From Enterococcus gilvus ATCC BAA-350 (GTDB lineage: Bacteria > Bacillota > Bacilli > Lactobacillales > Enterococcaceae): DNA of 64,000 nt. Made by a program: the position numbers and the translations under genes. The stretch is taken from the NCBI RefSeq assembly GCF_000407545.1, contig NZ_ASWH01000002.1:863639-927638 (forward strand), given 5' to 3'. The stretch's first letter is position 1, and the number at the start of each line of letters is the position of its first letter. Below the pieces are notes generated by a model that ran no database searches, was not told where the DNA came from, and saw nothing but the letters and a program-made list of their open reading frames with translations. Positions 50,872 to 59,955 of the stretch are shown here, piece by piece.

Positions 50872-51939
50872 TTATAAGGATTCGACGGTTTGGATCGCTT
50901 GATAAATGTCGTCAAAGGTAATCGCGGGATCGACCATGTTGAAGGTTTCATTTGCAGAAGCGGCATGATCGATGACAGGAGTCAGTGCTTCTTTAGAGGT
51001 ATCCAGCACGTTTAATTCCTTTAGTTTCATCGGCAAACCGGCGGCTTCATAGAAGGGTCTCAGAGTAATAATCTCTTCAATGTCCTTCGTATGGGCTAAT
51101 TGCACCAAGATACCGTAAGCGACTTTCTTCCCATGAAGCTGCTCGTGGGTACTCTCTAAATAGGAGAGGCCGTCATGAATCGCGTGGGCGCCCGCGGATC
51201 GTCCAAAGGATGCAGCAAATCCGCCGGTTTCACCTGCCAAACCAATGATCGCATCGGAAACACGACTAAAGGCAGGGGAGGCTTTGCGGTTTTGAAGGTC
51301 TTCGATCGCGGGGATCGCGTCTTTTAAAAGCAGCTCCTGAATGGCTTTGGCACAGGCGATTCCAAGACTGACATAAGCCGACTTTTCGTCTTCTGGCAGT
51401 CGTCGTGTGATACCTTCAATCTCGTACCATTTCGCCAAGGTATCACCGACACCTGCCACAAAATAATTCTTCGGCGTTGCAAGTAAGAATTTTGAATCCA
51501 CGATAGTCAGGAAGGGCGCGCGCGTCATGAAGCCCATCGCCTTGAAGGTCCGATCGGGACGGTAAACCGCAACGATAGGTGTAAAGGGCGCACAGTTTGA
51601 AATGAGCGTCGGAATCACTAAAAGCTCGGCGTTGAGCTCTTCTGCCACCATTTTAGCGGTGTCGATCACACGCCCCGCCCCAATGGCGACGATCAATTCG
51701 GCCTGCTCGATCTCTTCTGCGAGGGCGACCGCATTTTCATGGCTAGAGGTCCCGTCATAGCGATAGGTAGGATAGTGCAATTCTTGGCGGTAATACTTTC
51801 TGAATGCTTCAGAGGATTTTTCCCCTGTGATAATAGAGATCTTTTTAAATCCGACGAAATAGCTGGGAAGGTCTTGAAGAATGCCTTCGCCGCTAACGTA
51901 GCGATTGGCGCCAGGGCGCACTTCCGTGGTGATATCCAT
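50872..51939 (-). CDS. Iron-containing alcohol/glycerol dehydrogenase-like protein
   Basis: A 355-residue oxidoreductase of the GldA-like group, start 51939 (MDITTEVRPGANRYVSGEGI) after AAAAAGGAGTTG. The NAD-binding motif is LIVAIGAGRVIDTAKM (about 82), and metal ligands lie in GVGDTLAKWYE, FGRSAGAHAIHDGLSYLE and HGKKVAYGI. The substrate cannot be read from sequence; glycerol or a short polyol is most likely. It stands alone between the centromere and the met operon. Confidence 0.85.
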   Translation of the reverse strand: MDITTEVRPGANRYVSGEGILQDLPSYFVGFKKISIITGEKSSEAFRKYYRQELHYPTYRYDGTSSHENAVALAEEIEQAELIVAIGAGRVIDTAKMVAEELNAELLVIPTLISNCAPFTPIVAVYRPDRTFKAMGFMTRAPFLTIVDSKFLLATPKNYFVAGVGDTLAKWYEIEGITRRLPEDEKSAYVSLGIACAKAIQELLLKDAIPAIEDLQNRKASPAFSRVSDAIIGLAGETGGFAASFGRSAGAHAIHDGLSYLESTHEQLHGKKVAYGILVQLAHTKDIEEIITLRPFYEAAGLPMKLKELNVLDTSKEALTPVIDHAASANETFNMVDPAITFDDIYQAIQTVESL

Positions 51940-52098
51940 TGAATCAACTCCTTTTTTGAACGTAGGAAACATGGTCTCCTGAATGGATGAACGTACGATT
52001 TTTTCCTCACTTGCTCAAAAATTTGGTAAAAGTGAGATTTCAACTAGTTTATGCTTTGTGAAAATGAAATTCAAATGTGCTTTTGATGATAAAAAGTG

Positions 52099-52127
52099 TT
52101 GACAGTTTTCTTTTTGACCTGTAAGAT
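52099..52127 (+). promoter_or_regulatory. Promoter of the metQNI operon
   Basis: TTGACA (52099-52104), 17 bases, TAAGAT (52122-52127). Confidence 0.75.
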
Positions 52128-52129
52128 AC

Positions 52130-52425
52130 GATTTATCAATTTGCGAAACAAAGAAACGTGATGAAGAGAAAAGTATAGATCGAAACGCATCAAAGAGAGT
52201 CCGGGCAGGTGAGAGCGGATATGTGGGCAGATTTAGAAAATGGTCTCTGAATGGCAGTGCCGATACGTAGGTACTGACGGGGCAGCGCTCGTTAACAACG
52301 CTCAAGTATGATCGTACTTGTTGAGGCAATAGTTGTGAGACTGTTGCAAATGAAGGTGGTATCGCGAGCAAGCTCGTCCTTTTCCCGCACATAGTGTGGG
52401 GGGAGGGCGGGCTTTTTTTCTTTGG
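52130..52425 (+). promoter_or_regulatory. T-box riboswitch, probably methionine-specific
   Basis: The T-box core GAAGGTGGTATCGCGAGCAA (52353-52372) is clear; TGGT can pair with the end of an uncharged tRNA with A at position 73. A long stem I begins at AGAGAGTCC (52195) with a candidate Met codon ATG at 52251-52253 in its 3' side. A GC-rich terminator ending GGCGGGCTTTTTTT follows (52390-52420). Downstream are metQ, metN and metI, which fits tRNA-Met control. Confidence 0.88.
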
Positions 52426-52560
52426 CAAAATGCAGGATGGCCCAGCAGCGATTCGCAGGATAGGCAAGCATTAGACAGCTAAACAGGAGCGTCTAAAGGC
52501 GTGTGTAAGTGCGATTCGTTGCGGGAGCATCCGAAACAAACAACTCAGGAGGAAATGATG

Positions 52561-53385
52561 ATGAAAAAACTAGGAAAAGCAATTTTATTAGGTGTTGCGG
52601 CATTGACCGTGAGCGGGGTATTGGCAGGCTGCGGATCAAAGGGGGAAGCGAAACCACTAGATGAGAAAAAGGTCACGATCGGCGTGACTTCGGGGCCCCA
52701 TCAGGAGATTTTAGAAGAGGTCGCCAAGCAAGCGAAAAAGGACGGCATCGAGATTGATATCAAGAGCTTTGATGATTATAATACCCCGAATACAGCTTTG
52801 AATGACGGGGATCTGGACGGCAACAGCTACCAGACGCTTTCGTTTTTAGAGCAGCAGGTGAAGGACAAGGATTACAAGATCGAGCAGGCCTTTAAAACAG
52901 TCGCCTTCCCATTAGGGGTTTACTCTAAAAAGATTTCTGATTTAAGTAAACTTCAAAAGGGGGACAAGATCGGTGTCCCAAATGACCCGACCAATGAGTA
53001 TCGGGCGTTGAAATTGCTTGAAAAAGCTGGTGTCTTGAAGCTGAAGGACGGGGTTGAGGTCAAAGCAACGAAGAACGACGTTGCAGAGAATCCGAAAGAC
53101 ATTGAGATCGTCGAATTAGAAGCGTCTCAGATCCCGTCACAGTTAGGAGAACTGACCGCCGCAGCCATCAACACGAACTTCGCTTTTGGTGCGGGGCTGA
53201 CGATCAACGACGACGCCATCTACCATGAACCTTTGAAGGACAACCCGAATTACAACGTGTTCGCGGTACGGACAGAGAACAAAGACGACAAGATCATCAA
53301 AGAAATAAAGAAATACTATTATTCAGACGAAACGAAGAAATTTATCGAAGAGAAGTTTAAAGGTTCGGTTGTACCAGCGTTTTAA
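52561..53385 (+). CDS. metQ: Methionine-binding lipoprotein MetQ (NlpA family)
   Basis: A 274-residue lipoprotein, start 52561 (MKKLGKAILLGVAALTVSGV) with AGGAGG 8 bases upstream; two ATGs just before it are too close. Lipobox VLAGCGSK puts the lipidated Cys at about 24. The rest is the NlpA binding domain (KVTIGVTSGPHQEILEEVAK; DGNSYQTLSFLEQQ). It captures methionine for MetNI. Two GTAAAC-type repeats occur inside the gene (52918 and 52946), possibly by chance. Confidence 0.92.
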   Translation: MKKLGKAILLGVAALTVSGVLAGCGSKGEAKPLDEKKVTIGVTSGPHQEILEEVAKQAKKDGIEIDIKSFDDYNTPNTALNDGDLDGNSYQTLSFLEQQVKDKDYKIEQAFKTVAFPLGVYSKKISDLSKLQKGDKIGVPNDPTNEYRALKLLEKAGVLKLKDGVEVKATKNDVAENPKDIEIVELEASQIPSQLGELTAAAINTNFAFGAGLTINDDAIYHEPLKDNPNYNVFAVRTENKDDKIIKEIKKYYYSDETKKFIEEKFKGSVVPAF

Positions 53386-53402
53386 ACAGGAGGAGAGGTC
53401 GC

Positions 53403-54416
53403 ATGATTGAACTGAAAAAGGTATCCAAGGTCTTTCAGCAGAAAAAACGCCGGATCGAAGCGGTGAAAGACGTGGATTTGACGATTGAAAAAGGGGAGAT
53501 CTTCGGCGTTGTCGGCTATTCAGGGGCAGGGAAATCCACCCTGATCCGTATGTTCAATTTTTTAGAGCCGCCCACCACAGGAGACATTTTGATCAATGGT
53601 CAAAATTTACGAGAGCTTAACAAAAAAGAATTATTGTTAATTAGACGAAAGATCGGGATGATTTTCCAAGGCTACAATCTCTTGTCAACGGCGACCGTCT
53701 ACGAAAATATCGCCAAACCGCTGAAATTAGAAGGGGTGCCAAAGGACGTCATCGCCAAACGGGTGGAGAAATATTTGGACCTTGTCGGCTTGACGGATCG
53801 CAAGGAGAATTACCCGGCGCAATTATCTGGCGGGCAGCGGCAGCGGGTGGCAATTGCCCGCGCCCTAGCCCATGAACCGGAGATCCTTCTGTCTGACGAA
53901 GCCACCAGTGCGTTAGACCCGGAAACGACCGAGTCGATCCTGACGCTATTGACGAAGATCAATCAGGAGCTGGGGATCACGATCTTTCTGATCACCCACG
54001 AGATCGATGTGGTGCAGCGAATCTGTGACCGTGTGGCGGTGATGGAGGATGGCCGAATCGTGGAGGCAGGTCCAGTGATCGATCTCTTCACCCGTCCGCA
54101 AGAAGAGACGACGAAGCGATTCATTGGAGCAAACGACGGCTACAACGTCCCAGCAGAGGTCTTAGCGGCCTATAAGGGCAGCGGGCGGCTCGTCCAGCTG
54201 CAATTTATCGGAGAGGAAGCCACGGAGCCTGTGTTGGCTCGAGTAGCGAAAGACTTCCAATTGAGCCCGAACATCCTTAGCGGCAACATCGGGTATTTAA
54301 AAGAAAAACGTCATGGACAGTTGCTGGTGCAGTTTGACGGCGGGACAGAAGCTGATTTTCAGTCCGCCAAAACCTACATCAAAAGCCAAGGGGTCCTAAT
54401 CGAGGAGGTTATCTAA
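53403..54416 (+). CDS. metN: Methionine ABC transporter ATPase MetN
   Basis: A 337-residue ATPase with Walker A GYSGAGKSTLI, signature LSGGQRQRVAIARALA, Walker B ILLSDEATSALDPET and H-loop FLITHEIDVVQ. The C-terminal NIL domain (about 255-337) is the regulatory methionine-binding domain of this family. It follows metQ by 17 bases, and its stop overlaps the start of metI by one base. Confidence 0.94.
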   Translation: MIELKKVSKVFQQKKRRIEAVKDVDLTIEKGEIFGVVGYSGAGKSTLIRMFNFLEPPTTGDILINGQNLRELNKKELLLIRRKIGMIFQGYNLLSTATVYENIAKPLKLEGVPKDVIAKRVEKYLDLVGLTDRKENYPAQLSGGQRQRVAIARALAHEPEILLSDEATSALDPETTESILTLLTKINQELGITIFLITHEIDVVQRICDRVAVMEDGRIVEAGPVIDLFTRPQEETTKRFIGANDGYNVPAEVLAAYKGSGRLVQLQFIGEEATEPVLARVAKDFQLSPNILSGNIGYLKEKRHGQLLVQFDGGTEADFQSAKTYIKSQGVLIEEVI

Positions 54417-55078
54417 TGAGTGCATTTTGGAGTCAATGGGGGCAGGTCGTCCTTGAAGGGTTGGGGCAGACCCTCGTCATGGTGTGTGTCGCGCTGGGGT
54501 TGTCTATTTTGATTGGCATCCCACTAGGAGTCTTGCTAGTCATCGCGCGCCCTGGAGGACTAAACAGCAATCTTCCCCTCTATTCAATCTTAAACAGCGT
54601 CATCAATGTGCTGCGATCATTGCCCTTTATTATTCTATTGTTTCTGATTTTGCCGTTGACGAAATTTCTGGTAGGGACCACGATCGGAGTGCAGGGGGTC
54701 TTGCTGCCGCTGATCATCTATACAGCGCCGTATTTGGCCCGTTTGGTGGAGACGTCCTTACTGGAGGTGGACGGCGGCGTGATCGAGGCGTATCAAGCTA
54801 TGGGAATCAGTCATTTCCACATCATCCGCGGTGTGCTGCTGAGAGAAGCACGAGGCGGGATCATTCGCGGCTTGACGATCGCCATGATTGGGCTGATCGG
54901 AGCTACCGCGATGGCGGGCTTGGTCGGCGCCGGCGGACTAGGCAGCATCGCTTACCAATACGGCTTTTTAAGAAACGAGCCGGCGGTGATGTACACGACG
55001 ATCATCCTATTGATCGTCTTAGTCCAGATCGTACAGTCCTTAGGCAATACCGTGGCGAAAAGCTTGGACCGCAGTTAA
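54416..55078 (+). CDS. metI: Methionine ABC transporter permease MetI
   Basis: A 220-residue permease with five helices and the EAA loop LLREARGGIIRGLTIAMIGL. The ATG overlaps the metN stop. The last 250 bases of the gene, the terminator and a little beyond are duplicated at 56123-56454. Confidence 0.93.
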   Translation: MSAFWSQWGQVVLEGLGQTLVMVCVALGLSILIGIPLGVLLVIARPGGLNSNLPLYSILNSVINVLRSLPFIILLFLILPLTKFLVGTTIGVQGVLLPLIIYTAPYLARLVETSLLEVDGGVIEAYQAMGISHFHIIRGVLLREARGGIIRGLTIAMIGLIGATAMAGLVGAGGLGSIAYQYGFLRNEPAVMYTTIILLIVLVQIVQSLGNTVAKSLDRS

Positions 55079-55163
55079 CGAGAATGCAAAAAAAGTCTGT
55101 CTACACACCGCTTATGGGGTGGTAGACAGGCTTTTTTGTTAGCTTCTGAATTGTGCGTCGTAA
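54826..55163 (+). repeat. Long direct repeat, copy 1 (metI 3' end, terminator, exporter gene end)
   Basis: Nearly identical to 56123-56454 with a handful of single-base differences. Ends with the last codons of the exporter gene at 56434 read on the other strand. Confidence 0.85.
55086..55137. terminator. Terminator after metI
   Basis: AAAAGTCTGTCTAC pairs with GTAGACAGGCTTTT around the CACCGCTTATGGGGTG loop; a second copy lies at 56380-56432. Confidence 0.8.
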
Positions 55164-55480
55164 TTAACTCGAATCTGTTGGTTGAAAAGGATAGAATGGG
55201 GAGTGAACGGTCTATTAATGATCGCAGATGGTATCGAAAAAAATGATACTCAAAAAAAGAACTGGACGCCTGCTGCAACTGAACAAAACGAGTATCAAAT
55301 AAACAATCAATTAAAATCATAAGTACGTTACTACCGCAAGTGAAGGATTGTTATTGTTGCTTGCTAAGGCAGCAACTTCCAACGATAAGATAGAACTAAG
55401 AATAGAATACCGCATATCCCAATGTGCTGCCAACGTAATCACAAAATGGTATACTTTCTCTAAAGGAAGGAAGTGATTTC
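55164..55480. other. Intergenic region before the toxin-antitoxin pair
   Basis: No gene seen. A small hairpin (GTTGC/GCAAC) occurs near 55357. Promoter of the antitoxin gene expected near 55430-55465 (TATACT at 55450). Confidence 0.4.
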
Positions 55481-55741
55481 ATGACTGTGTCACGACTGAA
55501 TATTCGGATTGATGGCGATTTGAAAGAGCAAGCAAAAGAAGTTTACAACGATATGGGAATGGATTTAACTACAGCTGTTACAATCTTTTTAAAGCAAAGT
55601 GTGCGAGAACAACGTTTACCTTTCCAACCAAGTAGAGAACCCATTGAGAATGTTATCGCTCGCTATGAAGTTGAAAACGGATTGACAACAAAGGTTGATT
55701 CAGTAGAAGAATTAATGAAGAAGCTAGATGCTGAAGATTGA
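55481..55741 (+). CDS. RelB/DinJ family antitoxin
   Basis: An 86-residue antitoxin with a ribbon-helix-helix start (MTVSRLNIRIDGDLKEQAKE, about 5-45, then MDLTTAVTIFLKQSVREQRL) typical of DinJ/RelB. Ribosome binding site AAAGGAAGGAAGTGATTTC. It overlaps the following toxin gene by 14 bases, the usual arrangement. The toxin is frameshifted, so the antitoxin may now be a solo gene. Confidence 0.88.
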   Translation: MTVSRLNIRIDGDLKEQAKEVYNDMGMDLTTAVTIFLKQSVREQRLPFQPSREPIENVIARYEVENGLTTKVDSVEELMKKLDAED

Positions 55742-56005
55742 GTACACGTCCATATTCAAAAAAGATTTCAAAAGAATGATGAAAAAACACTACGATATGA
55801 AAAAGTTAGAAAAAGTAGTTAAGTTGCTCGTCACAAATAATCAAGAACAATTAAGAAGAAAATATAAGATCACGCTTTAAAAGGAAACTGGAAAGGCTAT
55901 AGAGAGCTGCATTTAGATAAAGACTGGTTATTGATTTATAAGATTGATGACAAAAATATTATCTTAACTATGACAAGAACAGGAAGCCATGATGAACTTT
56001 TGTAA
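55728..56005 (+). pseudogene. YafQ family toxin, frameshifted
   Basis: A YafQ-like mRNA interferase gene. The first frame gives MLKIEYTSIFKKDFKRMMKK up to a stop near 55880; the rest (HALKGNWKGYRELHLDKDWL to RTGSHDELL) is intact in another frame. One base is missing around 55868. The His/Asp residues of the active site lie in the shifted part. Inactive unless a frameshift occurs in translation. Confidence 0.8.
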
Positions 56006-56122
56006 TCTAAAAAATGGTATTCAGGTGTACAGAAAATGGTCCGTTTCTGTACACTATTTTTAGTGACTCATTTTTTAAAATCTTGGTCATTTTCGTGTCA
56101 ATAAACCCGTCACAAAATCTAT

Positions 56123-56454
56123 CGCGGCGTGCTGCTGAGAGAAGCACGAGGCGGGATCATTCGCGGCTTGACGATCGCCATGATCGGGCTGATCGGCGCT
56201 ACCGCGATGGCGGGCTTGGTCGGCGCCGGCGGACTAGGGAGCATCGCTTACCAATACGGCTTTTTAAGAAACGAGCCGGCGGTGATGTACACGACGATCA
56301 TCCTATTGATCGTCTTGGTCCAGATCGTACAGTCCTTAGGCAATACCGTGGCGAAAAGCTTGGACCGCAGTTAACGAAAATGCAAAAAAAGTCTGTCTAC
56401 ACACCGCGTATGGGGTGGTAGACAGACTTTTTGTTAGCTTCTGAATTGTGCGTC
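56123..56454 (+). repeat. Long direct repeat, copy 2 (metI 3' end, terminator, exporter gene end)
   Basis: A second, truncated copy of the metI end (81 residues in frame from 56129) and its terminator. No start of its own; it is a fragment, not a gene. Confidence 0.85.
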
Positions 56455-58158
56455 ATACAGAGCGCGATAGGCGCCGCCCTTTGCCATCAAGGCTTCGTGG
56501 GTGCCTTGTTCGACGATCCCATCTGCGCTCACCACGATGATGCGTGTGGCATGCTTGATCGACGCGAGGCGGTGGGCGATGATCATGGTCGTCCGTCCCT
56601 TTGCCAAGGTATTCAGCGATTTTTGGATCACCTGCTCCGTTTCCGTATCCAACGCAGAGGTCGCTTCATCCAAAATCAAGATCGGCGGATTTTTTAGAAA
56701 CATCCGAGCAATGGCGACCCGCTGCTTTTGTCCGCCAGACAGCTTGACACCTCTTTCACCGATCTGGGTGTCGATCCCATCCGGCATCTGGGCGAAAACG
56801 CCATCCAAATGAGCCATCGAAGCGGCAGCCAGAATCTCTTCCTCCGTGGCTTCCAAACGGCCATAGGCGATATTTTCCCGAATACTGCCGGGAAACAGAA
56901 AGACATCCTGCTGGACGATCCCGATCTGACTCCGCAAAGAAGCCAGCGTCATGTCGCGAATATCCATCCCGTCAATCGTGATCCGCCCCTCGGTGACCTC
57001 GTAAAAACGCGGCAGCAGGTTGCACAGCGTCGTCTTCCCAGAGCCGCTCTGCCCGACAAACGCCACCGTTTCTCCCGGCTGGATGTGGAGGTCGATGTGG
57101 TGGAGCACCTTTTTGCCGTCCGCATAAGAAAAGGACACGTCATCATACCGAATGTCCCCAGACAGCTCGGTGACCGCCTGCGCCGTCGGACGATCCGCGA
57201 TGGCCGGCTGCTTGTCCAGCTCCTCGGTCAAACGGGTGAACCCTGCGATCCCTTTTGGGTAGCTCTCGATCATGGTATTGACCTTTTCGATCGGTCGGAC
57301 AAAGACATTGGCCAGCAGGATGAACCCGACAAACTGCCCATTCGTCAATTCGCCCTGAATCACGTAGTACGAACCAAAGATCAGCGTGAACAAATTGATC
57401 AAGCGAATCAAAAAGTAATTATAGGAAGAACTGACCGCCATCAAACGATAAAAGATGATCTTCGATTTGCGGTACGCGTCACTTAACCCGCCGAAGCGAT
57501 GAAATTCATGCTCCTCATTGGCAAAGGACTGCGTCACGCGAATCCCGCTCACCGATGCCTCCACCCCCGCATTAAACTCCCCGATGTCCTCATAGATCCG
57601 GTTATTGACCGAGGTCATCTTCTTATTGAAGAACACGAGCGCCAGCGTGATCAGCGGCAATAACGCAAAGGTCGCCAATGCCAGCTTCACATGGCTCTGA
57701 AGCATCAGTAAAAATGCCCCCAGCAAGGTCATGATGGTGATGAACACGTCCTCCGGCCCATGATGCGCTACCTCGGAAATCTCAAAAAGATCCGTCGTCA
57801 AGCGGCTGATAAGCTTCCCCGTTTTTTGATTGTCGTAATATTCATAGGGCTGCGTCTGAAGGTGGGCGAACAATTCCCGCCGCATATCCGTCTCGATATT
57901 GACCCCCAGCTTGTGACCAAAAAAGACCACGATGTATTGCAGCACCGTATTCAGTACATAAAACAGCAAAAGGGCAAAGCAAGCCAGCAAAATCGTGCGG
58001 AACTCCCCTTTAGGCATGATTTTGTCGATCACCTGATTGACCGCGACAGGAAAGGCCAGCTCCAATAAGCCCGCAAAAACTGCGCAGGTAAAATCTAATA
58101 GGAATAATTTCTTATAGGGACGATAGTAGCTGAAAAAGCGCGTAATCTGTTTAGACAT
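56434..58158 (-). CDS. ABC multidrug/lipid exporter (half-transporter)
   Basis: A 574-residue exporter: six membrane helices (about residues 18-300) and a C-terminal ATPase with Walker A GQSGSGKTTLCNLLPRFYEV, signature LSGGQKQRVAIARMFL, Walker B ILILDEATSALDTETE and H-loop IIAHRLASIK. MsbA/BmrA-type homodimer by layout. The substrate is not predictable. Its last codons are part of the long repeat. Confidence 0.9.
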   Translation of the reverse strand: MSKQITRFFSYYRPYKKLFLLDFTCAVFAGLLELAFPVAVNQVIDKIMPKGEFRTILLACFALLLFYVLNTVLQYIVVFFGHKLGVNIETDMRRELFAHLQTQPYEYYDNQKTGKLISRLTTDLFEISEVAHHGPEDVFITIMTLLGAFLLMLQSHVKLALATFALLPLITLALVFFNKKMTSVNNRIYEDIGEFNAGVEASVSGIRVTQSFANEEHEFHRFGGLSDAYRKSKIIFYRLMAVSSSYNYFLIRLINLFTLIFGSYYVIQGELTNGQFVGFILLANVFVRPIEKVNTMIESYPKGIAGFTRLTEELDKQPAIADRPTAQAVTELSGDIRYDDVSFSYADGKKVLHHIDLHIQPGETVAFVGQSGSGKTTLCNLLPRFYEVTEGRITIDGMDIRDMTLASLRSQIGIVQQDVFLFPGSIRENIAYGRLEATEEEILAAASMAHLDGVFAQMPDGIDTQIGERGVKLSGGQKQRVAIARMFLKNPPILILDEATSALDTETEQVIQKSLNTLAKGRTTMIIAHRLASIKHATRIIVVSADGIVEQGTHEALMAKGGAYRALYDAQFRS

Positions 58159-58278
58159 CTTCTCTCTCCTTACATAGTTTTCTAAGGAGTGGGAGACTCC
58201 CGAATCCTTTAGTCCCTCGATTATAACAAAACCCGCGATCGTTTTGTTTTACGTTATAATAAAAGAGGAGGGGATGTC

Positions 58279-58566
58279 ATGAAAGCCAAAGATTTATTGA
58301 CGGCCATTCAAGTAGATGCGGAAGGCGAATTGAAGCAGTTGTCTTCGTATACCTATGTTTTTATTGCCGATGGGAAAAAGCTGACGAATCGGATCGAGGT
58401 GAAGGTGGAAGAAGGAAAGATCCTTTTGACGAAGCAGCCAAAGGAACTATTGACCGTCGCAGGGTTGATCAAGGTATTGAATGAGGCAAAGGAAGCAGAG
58501 ATTTATGCAGGAGACTTGTTGGTTTTTGGGTACAAGTTAGCAGATAACGGCATTATCTTAGGGTAA
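58279..58566 (+). CDS. Small uncharacterised protein
   Basis: A 95-residue protein after AGAGGAGGGGATGTC (MKAKDLLTAIQVDAEGELKQ). It seems to be a soluble alpha/beta domain with no cysteines, membrane helix or known motif. It lies between the exporter gene (divergent) and trhA-like. Family not recognised. Confidence 0.55.
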   Translation: MKAKDLLTAIQVDAEGELKQLSSYTYVFIADGKKLTNRIEVKVEEGKILLTKQPKELLTVAGLIKVLNEAKEAEIYAGDLLVFGYKLADNGIILG

Positions 58567-58654
58567 ATTTAACATCTAGTTTTAAAAACTAGATTGAATT
58601 ATCTTGTTAACCATGATATAGTATCTTTAATAAATCAACTGAGGTGATAACGAA

Positions 58655-59290
58655 ATGGAGACACAGTACAACCGAAAATATTTAATCACAAATGAAGTAT
58701 TAAATGCCGTGACGCATGGAGTGGGCGTCGTTTTGAGCATTATTGGGTTTGTTTTTTTGTTGGGGAAGGCCACTAGCGAGCTGCATTATGTGTCCTTCAT
58801 TATTTACGGGGTCTCGCTGCTGCTGCTGTTCTTAGCATCGACGTTGTACCACAGTTTGATCTTTACGAAAGCCAAGAAAGTCTTTCAAGTCTTCGATCAT
58901 TGCTCCATCTATTTATTGATCGCAGGGACCTACACGCCTTACTGCCTGCTCTATATCAAAGGGACGATCGGGATCGTGCTGCTGAGTGTGATCTGGCTGG
59001 CGGCGATCGTAGGTATTGTCTACAAAAGCCTGACGCTAAGCAAAGTCAAATCGGTGTCGAAGCTTTCTACTATTATATATAACGTGATGGGGTGGGCCGT
59101 CGTGATCGCTCTGCCAAGCCTGTACCACAGTGTCGGGCTGAAGGGGTTATTGCTGCTAGTCGCAGGCGGTGTCGCCTATACCGTAGGGTCGCTTTTCTAC
59201 AGCATGAAAAACCGCCGGTATATGCACGTGGTCTGGCACTTATTCGTGATGCTGGGTGCGATGCTGATGTTCTTCTCGATCTATCTATAA
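58655..59290 (+). CDS. TrhA / hemolysin III family membrane protein (YqfA-like)
   Basis: A 211-residue protein with seven membrane helices and the PAQR motifs: NAVTHGVGVVLSIIGFVF (His near 20), STLYHSLIFTKAKKVFQVFD and HVVWHLFVMLGAML near the end, with zinc-binding His residues. In bacteria these proteins affect membrane energy; TrhA is the current name. Ribosome binding site TGAGGTGATAACGAA. Confidence 0.9.
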   Translation: METQYNRKYLITNEVLNAVTHGVGVVLSIIGFVFLLGKATSELHYVSFIIYGVSLLLLFLASTLYHSLIFTKAKKVFQVFDHCSIYLLIAGTYTPYCLLYIKGTIGIVLLSVIWLAAIVGIVYKSLTLSKVKSVSKLSTIIYNVMGWAVVIALPSLYHSVGLKGLLLLVAGGVAYTVGSLFYSMKNRRYMHVVWHLFVMLGAMLMFFSIYL

Positions 59291-59327
59291 GAAAATAGCC
59301 GCCTTCTATTTAAAAAAAGGCAGCCAA

Positions 59328-59364
59328 AAAATGATGATTCCTGTCAAAGGGATCATCATTTTTT
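59328..59364. terminator. Bidirectional terminator next to the Fst-like toxin
   Basis: AAATGATGAT pairs with ATCATCATTT with T runs on both strands, as in par loci where toxin mRNA and antisense RNA share a terminator. Confidence 0.75.
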
Positions 59365-59413
59365 TTATGAAGAATACCTGCGGCAATAAGATAAAAAAAC
59401 GCAGGCAGCTTCG

Positions 59414-59506
59414 TTATGGATCGCGGCCCCTCAGCCAATGGTTGAAGAGGGCAACGATCACGCCCATGACGATCGGGGCGAGTAGATAGCGGGTCAGTTC
59501 GCTCAA
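59414..59506 (-). CDS. Fst/Par-type type I toxin peptide (TTG start)
   Basis: A 30-residue peptide starting TTG at 59506 after AAAGGAGGTAATCTGC. It begins LSERTRYLL-like (seen: SELTRYLLAPIVMGVIVALF) and ends FNHWLRGRDP. The P-x-x-x-G-x-x-x-x-x-x-F-x-x-W-L pattern is that of Fst/Par peptides, which insert in the membrane and are silenced by an antisense RNA. A bidirectional terminator follows. Found by reading; too short for standard gene calling. Confidence 0.6.
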   Translation of the reverse strand: MSELTRYLLAPIVMGVIVALFNHWLRGRDP

Positions 59507-59604
59507 GCAGATTACCTCCTTTCACAGTGGGGGTGCTGCCAAGAGCGATGAGCCCTGCGTAAAAAGATGTCCGTTCAAAGAGACGCGCCTATTTATACGG
59601 CGAG

Positions 59605-59935
59605 TTATTCCCACTGTTTCTTGCGGAGCAGTCGAGAAAGCAAGCCTCTTCGACTGCGTGAGGGTGAAGGCGGCGGTTCTGATTGCTGTATCGAAGGGGC
59701 CTGTTCCACAGCCACGGGAGGGGGCATCTGGCTCGTACCAGATGCGAGGTGTTCATTTCCGATGGGTGGTGCAGGTACTATTAATGACGTTTGGCGAATT
59801 GGCGAATTAGCTCCCGGGATTGTCGAAAATACAGGTCCTTTCGCAGCAGATGTCTCAGAAGCCGCTTGCTCTTCAGACGTGTCCACGACGTCTGTGCCCT
59901 CGGTAGCTGGATTAGAGTCAATAGCTAAGACACTT
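59605..59935 (-). pseudogene. C-terminal fragment of a gene cut by the IS3 element (left side)
   Basis: An open frame on the minus strand that runs out of the IS left end (AIDSNPATEGTDVVDTSEEQ) and ends PSRSRRGLLSRLLRKKQWE. Low complexity, Pro/Ser/Ala-rich with a basic amphipathic end; no start or N-terminal part remains. It looks like the 3' part of a gene removed by the insertion. A frame on the plus strand of the same region is less protein-like. Confidence 0.45.
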
Positions 59936-59955
59936 TTTACGAGAGATTTTTTATG

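Noticed and set aside
56129..56374. A second functional metI gene
   Set aside because: Only the last 81 codons are present without a start or ribosome binding site; it is part of a duplicated segment.
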